From: Euborellia annulipes | Taxonomy: Eukaryota > Arthropoda > Insecta > Dermaptera > Anisolabididae | Length of the DNA: 64,000 nt | NCBI GenBank assembly: GCA_023213315.1 | Contig: JAKCPI010031595.1 | Location: 1-64,000, forward strand | Reading direction: 5' to 3' | Shown: positions 1-10,119 of the stretch, piece after piece | How the letters are laid out: each line of letters begins with the position of its first letter | How positions within the stretch are numbered: the stretch's first letter is position 1 | Position numbers and translations under genes: made by a program | The notes under the pieces: generated by a model | Told to the model about the DNA's origin: nothing | Database searches by the model: none | Seen by the model: the letters and a program-made list of their open reading frames with translations, nothing else

Positions 1-186
1 TGTGTGCTGAGATTTTTTTGCCACAAAACGGTTACTAAATCTTGCTTTTATTATATAAAATAGTCAGCGTTTCGACCGATTTCTCAGGTCTTTTTCAGAA
101 GAATAAATTATATTTTAATTATTTATTCCAAGGATGTATCAAATTAAATGAAAAAAGGAAAGCTACATCTACGTTATTCTCATGTT

Positions 187-690
187 CTTTTTTACTTTCT
201 CTTACCTCTATTTATGTTAATATAAAGAGAGAGAAAGTATTAAATTCATGTCAAAAATTCTGTATCGTGATTTTGATAGATATACACGATTTGAGGTCCG
301 CCGAATCCAAAAAAGAGGTTTTTGCAACATGGTCTGTCTGTGTGTCTGTGAACAAAATATCTCAAGAACGAAAAGAGCTATGAGGTAGAAATTTTATATT
401 TAAGTAAGGTACCCCCTGGAACGTGACACGAAGCTTTTGATCAAAATTGGACAAAAAGTACTAGTACTTTACTGATGCACTTTTTCAGTTTTTTTTTTTT
501 TGATTTTCTCAAAATTCGCTCTAACGGTTTTGATTAAAATTCAAAAATCAATTATTTTTTAGATGCTCTTTAAAATGTATATTCTCATTTTGCCATTGGA
601 ATCTTCTGAAGATCACTTTCCTTGTTTTTTTCTTAGGAAGAAAAAGAGAAGGGATGGTTGTTTCCCAAACATAAAAAAATTCCCCCCCCT
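187..690 (+). repeat. Family A repeat, 5' part
   Basis: Begins with the family's opening hairpin (TTACTTTCTCTTACC ... GAGAGAAAGT) and runs through the diagnostic blocks ATTCATGTCAAAAATTC, ATACACG.TTTGAGGTC, a CTGTCTGTGTGT stretch, GAACAAAATATCTCAAGAAC, ACGTGACACGAAGCTTTTGA, AGTACTAGTACTTTACTGA and TTCTCATTTTGCCATTG. It then decays into homopolymer-rich sequence near 690, and the 3' hairpin is missing. A small open frame over its left end is not a gene. Confidence 0.85.
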
Positions 691-1094
691 TATTAATTTT
701 TCTTTCGAATTCAAATTTTCCGGTCCCTCTGGGACTAATTAAATGTAGGTCCACACAAAAGGGTGCACAGACCACAACTTACCCCTTTCCGCAATTTCCG
801 CTGACAGAGGGTTTGGAGGGGGGGGGTTGTGTGTGGGGGGGCTCTGCGCAAAATTTCTCTTCTCTCACGATTTTTCTTGGTCCCCCCTTATTTTAGGTCC
901 CCTCCATTAAAATTTTTCAATATTTAAAAATGTTAAATATTAAGAAAAATGACAAGAAGATGGAATTTCTCAACTTGTTTTCCCTCATTTTTTTTTTTTC
1001 CACCCGGTCGGGATCCTCCCCAGGACTGAAGCCCACAAACAAATGATGACAAAAAAAGGGGAAAAAAAAATATTATAAAAAAATTTTTTTTTAT

Positions 1095-1250
1095 AATATT
1101 TTTTTTTTTTTTTTTTACCCCCCCCACTTTTCTCATTCACACTCACACTCACACACTCTCACTCACACTCTCACCCACACCCACCCCCACTCAATATGTC
1201 CGACAACACCCCATTTAAAACTTTACATCATTTTAGGTTTATTTAATTTT
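1095..1250 (-). repeat. SINE-1 fragment (body and A-tail)
   Basis: On the minus strand this is the SINE-1 3' body (GTGAGTGTGAATGAGAAAAGTG) ending in an A-rich tail. The usual tRNA head is absent. Where the head should be there is a GC-rich block at 1310-1390 that does not match the other copies. Confidence 0.6.
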
Positions 1251-1304
1251 ATTTCATTTATTCTCGTCCGAGCCCTTTTAAATCAAACATGCTTCCTTAG
1301 GGGC

Positions 1305-1393
1305 TTGAGACAACCACCCGGCTGCATGCGGCGCCCGCCCGCGGAGGTTTACGCAAGAGCCTCGCCGCCCACCCCCTCCAGGGCCCCCCCAGT
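1305..1393. other. GC-rich island next to a SINE-1 tail
   Basis: About 90 bases of markedly GC-rich sequence (repeated CGCCC, GCCGCC and GGGCC words) in otherwise AT-rich DNA. It abuts the SINE-1 body and may be a divergent or replaced head. No box A or box B was recognisable. Confidence 0.4.
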
Positions 1394-1631
1394 TTACATT
1401 CAAAAATAACTAATATACTTTAAATTTATATATATAAATCTTATAAATAAATACAATAAAAATTACATTTATTTTTCTTAAATTTTTTTATATGTATTAG
1501 TACATGTATGTATATAAAATATATTCTAAAGAGTATGCTTGTACTCTAAGATGTAAAAAAAAAAAAAAAAATTATAATTGATAATGTTTTCCCGATACTA
1601 ATCTATTTATCTTTTGTTGTGCACATTAGTT

Positions 1632-1660
1632 CTGAGGATGATCCCGACCGGGATCGAAAC
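1632..1660 (+). ncRNA. Solo hammerhead-like core motif (retroelement end)
   Basis: CTGAGGA (1632-1638) and GAAAC (1656-1660) flank a perfect 6-bp helix GATCCC/GGGATC with a GACC loop. This is the order CUGANGA, helix II, GAAA of a hammerhead ribozyme. An AATAAA sequence follows at 1675-1680. Such modules are known in the terminal repeats of Penelope-like elements. One extra T lies between CTGAGGA and the helix, which is not canonical, so self-cleavage is uncertain. Confidence 0.5.
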
Positions 1661-1756
1661 GCCAACATGATGGGAATAAAGATAATGAAATACAACTAGC
1701 TGCGAATTTTCTTCTTCTTTTCACCTATCCTGATTAAACTACCAGCTATAAGTCCT

Positions 1757-1894
1757 TCGAATCTACTTTTAAGTATTAGTTTTTAAAATTTTATATTAAA
1801 AATACAATTTTTTTCTCAAAAAATATATTTTTCTCAAGTCTTCGAGGGGGGTAATTACCCCCTTTACCTCCCCCCCCCTTGTATCTACCCTTGG
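1757..1894 (+). mobile_element. 3' part of a hAT-like MITE (CAAGGGCGGAT family)
   Basis: Matches the right half of the element bounded at 44084-44353: AAGTATTA, then TTTAAAATTTTA.ATTAAAAAT, then GGGGGGTAATTACCCCCTTT, ending near CTACCCTTG. It is followed immediately by a fragment of the family A terminal hairpin (1895-1962). Confidence 0.6.
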
Positions 1895-2009
1895 CCGAGG
1901 GTAAGAGAAAGTTGTGTGCTGTGCGACTAGTCACACCAGATTTTTTTACCACCTGGAAAATAGGCAACCCAAAATGACCAATCCACATTTGGATTATTCT
2001 CTTGATTGC

Positions 2010-2985
2010 TGTCACAGAAGCCTCAATTACTTCTCAAGAAATTTTTTATTCTTTTCTCTACTTTTCTTCCTTGTTAAGTATTATTCTGAATTTGAAATTA
2101 TTATAGTCCTGAAGTAGTTCTTATTTAAATAAAAATAACCTATTTAATTTCTAAATATCCCGAGGTAGGCTAATATTGGACGTTAAAATAAAAAATAAAA
2201 AAATAAATTATCATCATTTATCTCTTTTTTTATTTCACTTTATAATAAATTAAATTAAATAATTATATAAAGCAAGAGGCGAAGTCAAGTTGTTTCGGTG
2301 ATTTGTTACCTTAATATACGGTACATTAAAGTGACCAGATTTATAAAAGCCAAATGGACGACACTAATTCGGATGATTAAACTTTAATGAAAAAAAAAAA
2401 AAAATTCTCTCTCAATTACTTCTTCATATAAATTAGCAAATAAAATTTTTTACCTCTCAGCGAATGTGGTTTACAATTTTTTTTAAAGTTTTTTCAGCAT
2501 CTTTTGGACTTTAAACAATACTTAAATAATAATTACGTCGTAATTTTACGATATATATTCGAGTTCAGATCTATTTATTGCTGATCCTAGTCTTGATACT
2601 GACTTCACTTGCATGCACTTGTATGTATATGCCCTCAAATGCTGATACAATTATTTTGATGATAAAAATGAGATACTTAAAAAAAAATCTAATTGAATAT
2701 TTATAAAATTCCTAAACTGATTTCATGCTCTACTTAGTACCGTAAAAAGGCAAATTTTTTAATTGAATCATAATCGATTTTAAAATAGTACCGTAATTGA
2801 ATCAAAGATACCGTAATCAGTATTGGTGTGCATTCGTTTCAATTTAGGGTCGTTGTGATCGAATTAATTAAATTTAAAAGGGATTCCAATTATTTGAGAC
2901 CAGATCGTTTTTTTAATTGTTCACTAAAAACACAAATTTATCGACATTCTTACTCTATAAATTGAAATTTTGTATGTCTAAAAAA
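2010..2985. other. AT-rich stretch, nothing recognised
   Basis: About 1 kb of AT-rich DNA with short homopolymers. No conserved coding frame, tRNA-like module or bounded element was seen. Confidence 0.6.
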
Positions 2986-2990
2986 AAACA

Positions 2991-3296
2991 TTACTTTCTC
3001 TTACCTATGTATATATGTAATATAAGAAAGTATCGGGTTCATGTCAAAAATTCGATGTCGAGATTTTGATGGATATACACGTTTTGAGATCCCCTGAATC
3101 CAAAAAAGTGGTTTTCGCAATATGGTCTGTCTGTCTGTGTGTGTATCTGCGTTCAATTTAAAGCATGAAGGAATTGAGCTAGGAGGTTGAAATTTTATAT
3201 TTAATTATTTTAAGTTAGGCACCCATCTGAGGCGTGAAAATAAGCTTTTAATCAAAATCGGCAAAAGAGTATTAGTACTTTACTGATGCACTTTTC

Positions 3297-3339
<43 letters not shown>

Positions 3340-3966
3340 CAATTTTCTCAAAATTCGCTTCAACGATTTTGATTAAAATTCAAATATCAATTATTTTTTA
3401 GATGCTCTTTTAAATGTATATTCTCATTTTGCCCTCAAAACTGTTTGAAGCACACTTTACTCTTGTGCTTCATAGGAAAGATAGGAGAAATGGTTACCAT
3501 GGTAACAAAATATAAATATTTTCCCATGTTTATAAATTTTTTTTTTTTTTTAATCATTCACACTTTTTTTTTCTCATTCATACTCACATTCACACAGTAT
3601 TTTCGGCAACTTAGGCCATTTAAGACTTTAAACGATACCCGTTATTGATTAATGTACATATTGGGGGTCCAGGCATTCTTATTTAAGTCATTTGGTATCC
3701 AAAAGCCTTATATAAAATCATCGGACTGCCTGGGGTCCGAACCCGCGACGTTTGGTATACGAGGTTAGCACGCTAACCTCTACGCCAAGCCCCGAGGGCT
3801 TCCCATGTTTATAAATTTTACATCTTGAAAATCGAATGTACCGTACTGTCGGAAACTAAATACATGTCGACACGAAAAATCTGGTGTTACAAGCACAGTA
3901 CACAACTTGCGATTACCGAAGGTAAGAGAAAGTTGTGTGCTGTGCGCCAGTCACACCAGATTTTTT
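2991..3966 (+). repeat. Family A repeat, nearly full length, interrupted by SINE-1
   Basis: Carries the opening hairpin, all internal blocks and the closing hairpin (AATCTGGTGTTACAAGCAC ... CAGTCACACCAGATTTTTT). A SINE-1 copy at 3541-3799 splits it, duplicating 20 bases of family A at the junction. A pure T run of about 40 bases (near 3299-3339) lies inside. Confidence 0.9.
3541..3799 (-). mobile_element. SINE-1, full-length tRNA-derived SINE with 20-nt target duplication
   Basis: On the minus strand the head reads GGGGCTTGGCGTAGAGG, which is box A-like, followed by box B-like GCGGGTTCGGACCCCAGG. A body with GGATACCAAATG and GTTGCCGAAAA follows, then GTGTGAATG words and an A-tail at 3541. 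The flanks repeat TTCCCATGTTTATAAATTTT at 3521-3540 and 3800-3819. The inferred mechanism is pol III transcription and LINE-driven target-primed insertion into family A. Confidence 0.92.
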
Positions 3967-3996
3967 ATTAATAAAAATAAATTTCAATTTTATTAT

Positions 3997-4077
3997 AAGG
4001 ACCGTCGGCCAAAAAATAAATACTTTTGCGTATTATCCATTTATTTGTAATTTTTGATTTTTTGGCCGACGGTCCTT
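3997..4077. mobile_element. Short palindromic MITE (about 80 bp)
   Basis: The ends are perfect inverted repeats: AAGGACCGTCGGCCAAAAAA at the left and TTTTTTGGCCGACGGTCCTT at the right, around a roughly 40-base spacer. The transcript would fold into a single long hairpin. Confidence 0.75.
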
Positions 4078-4084
4078 TTAATAA

Positions 4085-4980
4085 ATTTGATCATGCTTAA
4101 GACCATTTACAAACAATAACAAAAATAAAGTTGTCATATATTTTCTGTTCAATTATTGATCAAACTATATTTCATATCTCTTAATTTAATATTTAATTTC
4201 GAAATATTTACATTTTTTTCATCTTCCCTACCGTTCCTTATTCCAACTCAAGGAAGTAGCAAATATATAAATCTTTAGTTTTTTCTTTTGACACATTTTC
4301 TAACGTTTATATTTTCTCCATGGGGCTTTTTGCCAACAATTCTTCTTTTTTTTTTGTCTTTCTTTTTCAAACACGTTTGGAGTTAAATACTTAAAGAAGA
4401 TATCCGAACTTGATTTGTTCCTATCCTTTTGGAAGCAGCACAATCCATTATTAATGGGTGTGTATGAACGTGGAACGGCGGACCTATTTGATTCGAATGA
4501 TGGACATGCAATTGGATTTGTTTGCGGAATTTACGAATCCCACCGGGCCCTCATCCCTAAATGAATGCTGCACATTTGGTTCGTTTGAGTATCGACCGAA
4601 TTACGTACGATTTTATTTCCTTTGTTTTTTATAGAATAGAATAGAATAACTACAAAATAATAATAATACTTGAACTTTATAAAAAAATTACTAAACCAGA
4701 GGATTTCTTGAAGTCGTTCAAAATACTCAAGTAATATAAATTTATATTAACAATAGAAGAAGTAGAAAATAATGTAGTTTATTGCAAACAAAACATTTTT
4801 ATCCCTAAGGGAATAAACCACAACAATCACAACCCTACTACTTCTTTTGTGGGCAAAATGAAAATATACATTAAATTAATTTTAAAAGTCAGTAGTTTTT
4901 TTCTTGGTCAATTCACAGATGGTAATTGAGGATATAAATAAAACGTATTTTTTAAAAATTAGTTTTATATTTCAGAGCAT
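4085..4980. other. Gene-free, low-copy-looking stretch
   Basis: No bounded repeat was recognised. The part at 4430-4580 is less AT-rich than its surroundings and has no match elsewhere in the window. It could be regulatory DNA, but nothing in the sequence proves this. Confidence 0.4.
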
Positions 4981-4984
4981 CATT

Positions 4985-5370
4985 TTGGACATCTGCTGAC
5001 AAGTTTGCGCAAGGTTCCACTTGTTTCGGCACAATGAACTGCCGTCTTCAGAGCCAATTTTAACTACAAATAACATATTAGTTAGATTAATGATATATAA
5101 AAAAATTTTATAAATAAATTTTATTTTATCTCATTTTTAACAGTGGTCTATATTTTCAGATTGAAGTTTTTTTTTATGATTTTTGTTTGTTGAAATTTTG
5201 CTTTCTCTACTATAAGATTATTAGTGAAGAGGTAACATAATGTGATATTTAGAAACTCTATGTAATTTTTTTTTATATATCATTAATTTAATATGTTATT
5301 TGTAGTTAAAATTGCCTCTGAAGACGGCAGTTCATTGTGCCGAAACAAGTGGAAACTTGTTACTAAACTG
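4985..5370. repeat. Foldback element with paired hammerhead-like modules
   Basis: Arms at about 5015-5112 and 5262-5352 are near-perfect inverted repeats around an approximately 150-base spacer. Each arm carries CTGAAGA, C, GGCA ... TGCC, GAAAC: plus strand 5318-5346, minus strand 5023-5051. The TA-flanked element at 5392 begins just beyond. Confidence 0.8.
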
Positions 5371-5391
5371 TTGCGCTTACTCTCACGGCTA

Positions 5392-6326
5392 CACTGTAAA
5401 AAAAATTTCGATGATTTTACAATTTTTTTGTTGTAAGCAAATTTCCAAGACCAATAGATACTAAATTTGTTTTAATTAAACAGTTGAATTATATTTTTAC
5501 AAAACTCTTTGCAAAAATCGTTTACAAATGTGTGGTAATTTTACCAATATTTAGCAATTTCGAGTCCAAATTTGGTAATTTTACAAATATTTAGCAATTT
5601 TACAATCCAAATGTTTGTAATTTTACTAATATTTAGAAAAAAAGAAAAAAAATTTACGATGGACCCATAGGTTATTGACCTTTAGGGGACGTCTCTACCT
5701 GAATGGAGTGAAGTAAATATTTTTATTTAATGAAAAATTCCTCCAGGATTTGAACACTGACCTTTTTGTAGAAGCCTTGCTGCCTAGTCCATTTGACCAT
5801 CGAATCACCTGTTAACTAATGATCTATCTCTGCTATTTGGCATTCAAGTATGACCTCATTGTAAACTATTTTTACTAAATAATAGAATAAAAATAAACTT
5901 AAAATTATCATAATATTATTTTTTGTTTTATTATAACTTAAATAAATCCTTATAGTGCCAAAAATGTCTTTATTAAGAAAGCTAAAAAGCAGTCGAAACA
6001 AAGTCGGCCATGTTGGCAGCCTTAAAAGGAAAATTACAATACCCTTGTATTGTAAAACTAGAAACCTTTTTGTAAAATTACAAACCGTGTTCTAAAATTA
6101 CAATGCCGTTGTATTGTAAAATTAGAAATCGTATGGTAAAATTACAATATTTACTCTAATTTTCCAAGAGAATTGTAATTTTAAAATGTTTTTTGGTTGT
6201 AAAAATTTTTTGAATGCATAGATTTGTAAATTTAGTATACAAATGTATGGTAGTTATCATTTACAAGGAAAATTTGTAAATTTACTATACTAAAACATAC
6301 TAAAATTAAAATTTTTTTTTACAGTG
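5392..6326. mobile_element. TA-flanked MITE with CACTGTAAAAA termini
   Basis: Inverted termini CACTGTAAAAAAAATTT and AAATTTTTTTTTACAGTG are each flanked by TA, as in Tc1/mariner-type insertion. The interior is full of degenerate TTTACAA and TTTAGCAATTTTAC words and includes a tRNA-like SINE-2 fragment (5690-5818). No transposase frame is present. Confidence 0.75.
5690..5818 (-). repeat. SINE-2 fragment inside a MITE
   Basis: On the minus strand the order is a tRNA-like head (GGTCAAATGGACTAGGCAGC), box B-like GTGTTCAAATCCTGG, then ATTTTTCATTAAATAAAAA. This is the same head-to-body junction as the SINE-2 copies at 23849 and 49644. Confidence 0.6.
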
Positions 6327-6547
6327 TACCAGACACTGTTTACATATAAATAAAATTATCCAAACTTATACAACTAGGAAATCTTGATAGTCTTCAAAGT
6401 CGATTTTCTTGAGTGTTCTTGAGTAGTGCATCGTACTGCTTTAGGAAATTGATGTCCAGATACTAATCTTCAAATCCTATGAGTTTGAAAAAAATCGGTG
6501 ACCCACAACCCGTGGGGACTCCTTGTTAGTACTCAAAATGTATTTTT

Positions 6548-6660
6548 AACATAATTGTATGTTTATTTGTTGGTGGGCCAAGCGCCATGTATCGAACCCC
6601 GGATCTCCAGGATTTCCGAGGCATCGGTGTGCACTCTTGCATCAGGCCGCCGGACCCTCG
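6548..6660 (-). repeat. tRNA-like SINE fragment
   Basis: The minus strand carries GGGGTTCGATACATGGCGC, a box B/T-arm-like block, with a GC-rich head-like stretch before it. The acceptor and D arms do not form a tRNA. Confidence 0.4.
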
Positions 6661-6664
6661 ACCT

Positions 6665-6845
6665 TTAATATTCTAATTTCAAATTTCAACCTTGTAGCTC
6701 CTTTCGTTTTTGAGAGATTTTCTTCCCAGACAGGCCTCAAAACGTGTATTTCCATTAAAATTTCAACATCAATTTTGAGACATAAATGGAATACTTTTCC
6801 TCTATTTATTAACATGCGTTTATATAGGTAAGAGGGAGTAAAAAA
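6665..6845 (-). repeat. Degenerate family A 5' fragment
   Basis: Minus-strand match to family A: CAACCTTGTAGCTCCTTTCG, CCTCAAAACGTGTATTTCC, then TATATAGGTAAGAGGGAGTAAAAA at the end. Highly diverged. Confidence 0.6.
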
Positions 6846-7240
6846 CTTTCATGCTTGAATTAATTAGTTCCGTTTTGTTTTCCGGAAGATATTAATCAAA
6901 AATTTATGCAAATCATTTTAAATAAATTTTTATTTTAATGCATTCCAAACTTTTATAATTACAAACCTATGTGGCCCGGTTTTAAAAGAGGCCAGAATAT
7001 TTTTGTTTATTAGATTTGTTCAATGATTTAAAGCTCACCAATAAATAGTTCCCTACTATATACTAGAATATTATACACGTCCAGATCCGAAGATATATGG
7101 GGGATTCATATATGAAACTTTCAAGCGGAAATTTCTATTATTGTTTTCTTTGAGATTTATTACAATCAAAATTTTAATTTTTTTTTTTTTTACTTTATTT
7201 TATTTATTAATAAATTTATTTATTTATTAAATCTCGACAT

Positions 7241-7571
7241 CAGTGGTTACCAGCCGGTGTGTCCCGGCACCCAAAGGTGCCGCGAGAATTGCTAAGGGGT
7301 GCCGAGAGATATTTAGGGCACGAAAAATAAAGTTTTGCAAAAAATTAAATGATTTTAACCCAACCGGCAAAAATTTCCCGGAGTGCGGAAAATAATCTAG
7401 CTTTGCTAAAAAAAAAAGGTCAAATAATTTTGACGGAAGGTGAAAAAAATTTCCGCAGTGCAGAAAAAAATTTTTGTTAGGAAAAAAAAAAGAAAGGGTG
7501 CCCCTAGTGTGTAATATTATTCCCAACGCCCCTTTGGGGTGCCGTGGACTTCAAAAGGTCGGGAAACACTG
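7241..7571. mobile_element. hAT-like MITE, 331 bp
   Basis: The left end CAGTGGTTACCAGCC pairs with the right end GGTCGGGAAACACTG. The flanks CTCGACAT (7233-7240) and CTCTACAT (7572-7579) are an 8-bp duplication with one mismatch. hAT elements make 8-bp duplications and have CAGNG ends. A 99-codon frame inside has no transposase features. Confidence 0.85.
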
Positions 7572-7599
7572 CTCTACATTATACTTATAATAATTAAAA

Positions 7600-7905
7600 C
7601 TGGTTATCATAATTAAATTATGTTAAAAAAAAAAAAAAACTTTTTTAATCACAAAATTCATTTAATTATTAATTTTTATAAATTCTTTTTAATTTAATGA
7701 ATTGCATTTTTCACGTTTTAAAAAAAAAATTTCTTTCCCTTATTTTAATAACAATAATAACAAACATCAGAGACAAATTTTTAGACATTTAAAAATTTAA
7801 CATGAAACATGTCACGATCGAATATGTTTTCTACGGAGGCCATTAAATTATTTTCCGTTTCATTCTGTTATTAAAGAAGAGCGAACATTCCAACCCCAGG
7901 GAGAG

Positions 7906-7939
<34 letters not shown>

Positions 7940-8310
7940 AGAAATTGCCAAACACGTCTTTTGCTTGGTTTACGTTTTTACTTGAGCTCTTTAAAAGTGA
8001 GGGAAGGAAGTCTATAAATTGAAGAACGACATCTTCTTGGATTCCTTCTACACTTTAAGAGACCAATTAAAATACAGTGTATTTTTTTTTTTTTTTAAAT
8101 AAAAAAATAAAATTCTGCCATGTTTCACCCCAAAGACATTTTTCTTCATTTGCAAAGATTTTATTTTTTTTTATCTCGTAATAAACAAAAAAAAATGACA
8201 TTCATTAACCCGTACGCATTTCCTCGATAAAGCGAATTTCTCTCTTGATTTGGGATCGGTATAAAAATTATAAATACATAAACGTCATTTTTTATTTATA
8301 TTCTCTACTC
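7600..8310. other. AT-rich spacer with a (GA)n microsatellite
   Basis: Nothing gene-like was seen. A pure GA run lies at about 7907-7936, and several poly-A and poly-T runs are present. Confidence 0.6.
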
Positions 8311-8322
8311 CCTCCCCCTCAA

Positions 8323-8690
8323 CAGGGGCGTATATAGAAATTTTTTTCGGGTGGGGGGGGGCCTGAACTCAAAATATTTTCAGCGGAAATTTTTTTTTAA
8401 AGAAACTAAATATTTGCCGCCCTGCGGGAAAAATTTCCGTCCATGAAAATCATTTTACCTTTTTTTTTAGAGTCACGGAATTTTTGCCGCCCTGCGGAAA
8501 ATTTTTTTCTTTTGCCGAACCATGCGGAAAACCATTTTTTCGAACTGCGGGGCCGAACAAACATTTTGGGAGGGGGGGCGAGCGAGCTCCGTTCATATCT
8601 GTATATCTCTATATATGTATATGCATTTGGAAGATTTCGGGGAGGGGCCTGGGCTCCCTCGGCCTCCCTCTTATACAGTATACGCCCCTG
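8323..8690. mobile_element. hAT-like MITE, 368 bp
   Basis: Ends CAGGGGCGTATATAG and TATACGCCCCTG are inverted repeats. Flanks CCCCTCAA (8315-8322) and CCCCTCAC (8691-8698) are an 8-bp duplication with one mismatch. Three overlapping short open frames in it share no recognisable domain. Confidence 0.85.
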
Positions 8691-8704
8691 CCCCTCACAC
8701 CAGA

Positions 8705-9550
8705 AGACCTAAACTTGAATATTTTGAATTGTCCCTCGTATTAAAATTATAAGCTTATTATAATTTTTTATTTTATTCATTTTTAAAATATTGATTTTGT
8801 AACTTAAAAAAAAATTTGGAATAATATTACGTTTATACTTTTGACGTGACAACGTCTTACAATGCATGTTTATATATTGGCAGGGTAGGGAGGCATGCAC
8901 AAAAAAGTTAAGCGAGATAATGTAATAAAGTCGGCGATCCCGAATTCACAAAAATAAAAACTCCAATACTTGTTTGTGGGCTTGAATTCCAAATAATTTT
9001 TCATTGCTATCCCAAACTCTTTTATCAAATATTTTTCTTCTAACTAAATACTTTATACTCCTTTTGTGTCCTTTTTATTTCTTCACTTGTTATTTTTTTC
9101 AACTTTTCAAGTTGGCCAATTTAATTCTTTCCTTTCATTTCGCAATTTCCTCAAGTTTTCTAGTAGTATCTTCGTCCCCTTTCCATTGGATGATCTCCTT
9201 GTAATCGTAACTGGGAGCAAAGTAGTGAAGAACAACAACAATAGAAAGAGAAGAAAAAAAAAACTTAATTTTCTCATCAGAGGATTTTCTGGTCCTTTTG
9301 ATCCATTTTAAAACGACACCTCTGTCCTCTCCAAGATTGTTTTTCATTCAACCCCGCTCCTTTTCTCCAAGCTCTTTTTTTATTATTTACTTTTCTAAAA
9401 TTTGATTTCAAAAGTTCGTTTTGATAAAAAAATAAAATTTTTAATGAATTTGATGAAATAACTCACTTGTTTTAAACAGAGACACAATAAATATTGATAT
9501 TTAAATTGAAAATTTTATTGAATTAATAGACTATATATTAAATACAATAT
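8705..9550. other. No recognised feature
   Basis: AT-rich, pyrimidine-biased stretch. Short overlapping open frames at 9004-9347 on both strands are low complexity and lack splice or domain support. Confidence 0.55.
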
Positions 9551-9554
9551 CAAA

Positions 9555-9765
9555 TGTCAAGACTTCTATAAAATGGAGGAGAGTTTTGTGTGTGCAAATA
9601 TGCTTGTGCATGATTAAAATTCAATTGAGCATCAAGCGGCTTGCACAATTAAAATGCTTGGGCAAAATTCTCCTATAGACGCTACAGTTTGCTTGTACAA
9701 AAAGATTGCACATGCATTCTAGTCAAGTTTGCAGTTACGTGTGTAGCTGCCTTGAGGCTTTTGAA
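9555..9765 (+). repeat. Dispersed 200-bp repeat (TTGCACAAGC family), copy 1
   Basis: Shares GTCAAGACTTCTATAAAATG, TGCTTGTGCATGATTAAAAT, CGGCTTGCACAATTAAA, TTTGCTTGTACAAAAAGATTG and CAGTTACGTGTGTAGC-type blocks with 40855-41055, which lies in the opposite orientation, and partly with 41800-41875. Its class is unknown. Confidence 0.75.
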
Positions 9766-10119
9766 ATTAAAAATTTTAAAATCCTTTTATTAAAATATTT
9801 TTTATTTCAAATAAAACTTCAATTCATTGTTGGAGAGGTACTAAATCATATTAAGTGAGTATAAGCAGGTTTTGTTTTATAGAGAATGAATGTGTGTGAG
9901 AGAGAGAGAGAGAGAGGGAGAGGGGAGGGGAAGTGCAAATAAACTTTGACATGTTATGTTTTGGAGATTAGAGGCATCCAATACTTGACTTTGTATAAAC
10001 ATAGTTTGTCATTTGAGAGGCATTTAGCTTTTGATTAAACAAATACTAGATGCAACTAAACCAAGAAATTCTATTTATAAACTTACTAGCTTGTTTCATA
10101 TTTCCCTTAAATTAGACTA

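Noticed and set aside
42..383. 113-codon open frame on the plus strand
   Set aside because: Lies over the left part of a family A copy; the corresponding frame is closed in other copies.
3728..3797. Possible tRNA gene on the minus strand
   Set aside because: Boxes A and B are present but no cloverleaf forms; it is the head of a SINE with tail and target duplication.
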